DNA of 7,156 bases from Candidatus Aminicenantota bacterium (GTDB taxonomy: Bacteria; Acidobacteriota; Aminicenantia; JAMOAD01). Of this stretch, positions 6,050-7,156 are shown piece by piece (position 1 is the first letter of the stretch; each line of letters opens with the position of its first letter). The notes under the pieces are model-generated. The model saw only the letters and a list, made by a program, of their open reading frames with translations, searched no databases and was not told the origin of the DNA. The stretch covers positions 1 through 7,156 of the forward strand of contig JALXDT010000090.1 in assembly GCA_027070475.1 (NCBI GenBank). The letters run 5' to 3'. The position numbers and the translations under genes are program-made.

Positions 6050-6394
6050 ATGCTAAAAATCAAGCAAATACTGAAAAAAGAAGAAACTATTATAATAGTT
6101 TTTATTTCAATTTATAATCTAATTAATTGGATTTTGTTTGTTAATGTAGAAAGATTAGCCTCTCCGGATTTTTACAAATATTATTTTGAGTTTGAAAAGC
6201 TGATTTCCGGAGAGCTCTTTTTTAAAAATTCTCCTCCCTTATTTATCCTTTTAATGGGTTTGGGGGGAAAGTTTTTAAATCTTTTTTGGGAGGGTGAATC
6301 CTCTATTATTGAACGAAAGAATAGTAAAGTTATTTTTTTAAAGGAAGCTAGAGTATTTAGGGAAACAGAAATTCTCTCATATGATTTCTTTTAG
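6050..6394 (+). pseudogene. Truncated N-terminus of a GT-C membrane glycosyltransferase
   Basis: The frame encodes 114 residues from ATG 6050 (a GTG at 6044 adds two). It starts with a basic patch and a first membrane helix (about residues 14-31). ASPDFYKYY follows, where GT-C enzymes of the PMT/ArnT (GT39/GT83) kind carry a catalytic Asp in the first outer loop. Then come a LISGELFF segment, SPPLF and a second hydrophobic stretch, LLMGLGGKFLNLFW. These features fit a lipid-phosphate-sugar-dependent transferase, which normally has about 400-550 residues and many helices. After about residue 82 (near 6297) the sequence turns charged and unlike the family, and it ends at TAG 6392-6394. I found no continuation in the other two forward frames over the next 100 nt. 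No good ribosome site precedes it. It is most likely a broken gene; a short two-helix protein is the alternative. Confidence 0.6.
6350..6377. other. Imperfect inverted repeat between convergent genes
   Basis: AGAGTATTT (6350-6358) and AAATTCTCT (6369-6377) can pair over nine positions with one T-T mismatch around a 10-nt loop. It lies just beyond the stop of the minus-strand kinase gene and inside the tail of the truncated plus-strand frame. A bidirectional terminator role is possible by position, but the stem is AT-rich and no proper T-run follows on either strand, so this may be chance. Confidence 0.25.
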
Positions 6395-7156
6395 GAATGG
6401 AGAGCCTTGTATACCACTTGTGTAAAATTGTATATTTTGAATGGTTTTTCTATCACACCACTTACCCCTTTTTTAATAAATCCGGTTACAACGTCATCGG
6501 TTTTATACCCTGTTATGATAACTATTTTTACGTTTGGGTTCATTTCTTTCAGTTTATAAAAACATTCCCGTCCTCCCATCTCTGGCATGATCATATCTAG
6601 TATGATGAGGTCAATTTCCCCTCTGTGTTGTTTATAATACTCAACTGCCTCTTTCCCGTTGTTTACTGTTAATACGGTATACCCACATTTTTCAAGGATT
6701 CGTTTTTCCATATTTCTTATTTGAATTTCATCCTCTACAACCAAAATGGTTCCCTCGCCCGGATATATATTATCCTTTCCCGATTTTGTGTTTTTTTCGT
6801 GGGGTATCTCTTTTGCTGTGGGGAAGAAGATTTCAAATGTAGTACCCTTGCCAACCTCACTTTCCACCCTTATAAATCCATTGTGATTTTGAACTATTCC
6901 ATACACTACCGATAACCCCAGTCCGGTTCCTTTTTCTGCTCTCTTTGTAGTGTAAAATGGTTCGAATATATGTTCTACAACGTTTTGAGGTATCCCTATC
7001 CCATTGTCACTGATTCTTAAGCAAACGTATTCTCCCGGTTTGGCATTTTTGAAAACAGGAGCGTTTATGTTATCGAAATATGTATTGAATGTAGAAACAC
7101 GAATTGTTCCTCTTTTTAGTGTTACAGTATTTTCATTATCTACAGTTGTTCCTACT
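6391..7156 (-). CDS. Hybrid sensor histidine kinase, C-terminal part (ATPase plus receiver domain; 5' end outside window)
   Basis: The minus-strand frame is open from the right edge (last whole codon 7153-7155) to TAA at 6393-6391, about 254 residues. It first shows the end of a GHKL ATPase domain: DNGIGIP (G1 box, 6988-7008), FEPFYTTK (F box, 6943-6966) and GTGLGLS (G2 box, 6910-6930), then VVYGIVQNHNG and GKGTTFEIFFP. After a linker of about 20 residues comes a receiver domain: VVEDE acidic pocket, phospho-acceptor Asp in ILDMIMPEMGG (codon 6595-6597), ITGY and EKPF. The protein would autophosphorylate and pass phosphate to its own receiver, which is the last domain. Sensor, dimerisation and N-box regions lie beyond the window, so the signal is unknown. 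A GTG at 6906 is internal and not the start. It converges on the glycan cluster; a regulatory link is unproven. Confidence 0.92.
   Translation of the reverse strand, partial: VGTTVDNENTVTLKRGTIRVSTFNTYFDNINAPVFKNAKPGEYVCLRISDNGIGIPQNVVEHIFEPFYTTKRAEKGTGLGLSVVYGIVQNHNGFIRVESEVGKGTTFEIFFPTAKEIPHEKNTKSGKDNIYPGEGTILVVEDEIQIRNMEKRILEKCGYTVLTVNNGKEAVEYYKQHRGEIDLIILDMIMPEMGGRECFYKLKEMNPNVKIVIITGYKTDDVVTGFIKKGVSGVIEKPFKIYNFTQVVYKALHS

Noticed and set aside
6397..6915. Plus-strand open frames opposite the histidine kinase
   Set aside because: They are antisense to the receiver and ATPase motifs, which are unmistakable on the minus strand.
1..7156. CRISPR array, tRNA, rRNA or insertion sequence
   Set aside because: I saw no regularly spaced repeats, cloverleaf-like sequence, rRNA segment, transposase motif or terminal inverted repeats on either strand.

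Overview
The window is AT-rich bacterial DNA (roughly 30-40% G+C in the 60-base lines I counted by hand). It reads in the standard bacterial code with Shine-Dalgarno sites and tightly packed same-strand genes. Nothing pins the phylum. The hybrid histidine kinase style and the mix of sugar genes would fit an uncultured Gram-negative-type lineage, but that is only an impression.

Positions 1-5989 form a plus-strand surface-glycan cluster. It opens with the last 34 codons of what looks like an undecaprenyl-phosphate sugar-phosphate transferase (1-106), the enzyme class that starts a lipid-linked glycan. Next comes a UDP-sulfoquinovose synthase-like enzyme (176-1642) with an unusual five-cysteine N-terminal extension. 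It is followed by a cytoplasmic thioredoxin (1658-2008), a soluble family 2 glycosyltransferase resembling dolichol-phosphate-mannose synthase (1995-2624), a GalE/RmlB-like nucleotide-sugar epimerase (2621-3598), an alkaline-phosphatase-superfamily hydrolase (about 3607-4890) and a long-form GDP-L-fucose synthase (4928-5989). Spacings of 15 nt, a 14-nt overlap, an ATGA overlap and a near-overlap bind 176-4890 into one likely operon. Fucose synthase follows after 37 nt with its own strong ribosome-binding site.

Positions 5990-6396 are a boundary. A (TA)11 microsatellite precedes a reading frame that starts like a multi-pass GT-C glycosyltransferase (lipid-phosphate-sugar dependent) but loses that character after about 80 residues, near 6297. 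From 6391 to the right edge the minus strand carries the C-terminal part of a hybrid histidine kinase (ATPase domain plus receiver) whose start lies outside the window. Its base composition differs from the sugar genes just upstream, so the join may be an insertion or deletion scar, or an assembly misjoin.

The working model is inferred, not shown. The cluster makes activated sugars for a surface polysaccharide or glycolipid: a sulfonated or otherwise modified hexose from the SQD1-like enzyme, a C4-epimerised or related UDP-sugar, and L-fucose. The DPM-like transferase could load a sugar onto polyprenyl phosphate for a GT-C enzyme. The most interesting unit is the cysteine-extended SQD1-like protein beside a thioredoxin, which suggests a redox or sulfur-delivery device attached to a sulfosugar synthase.
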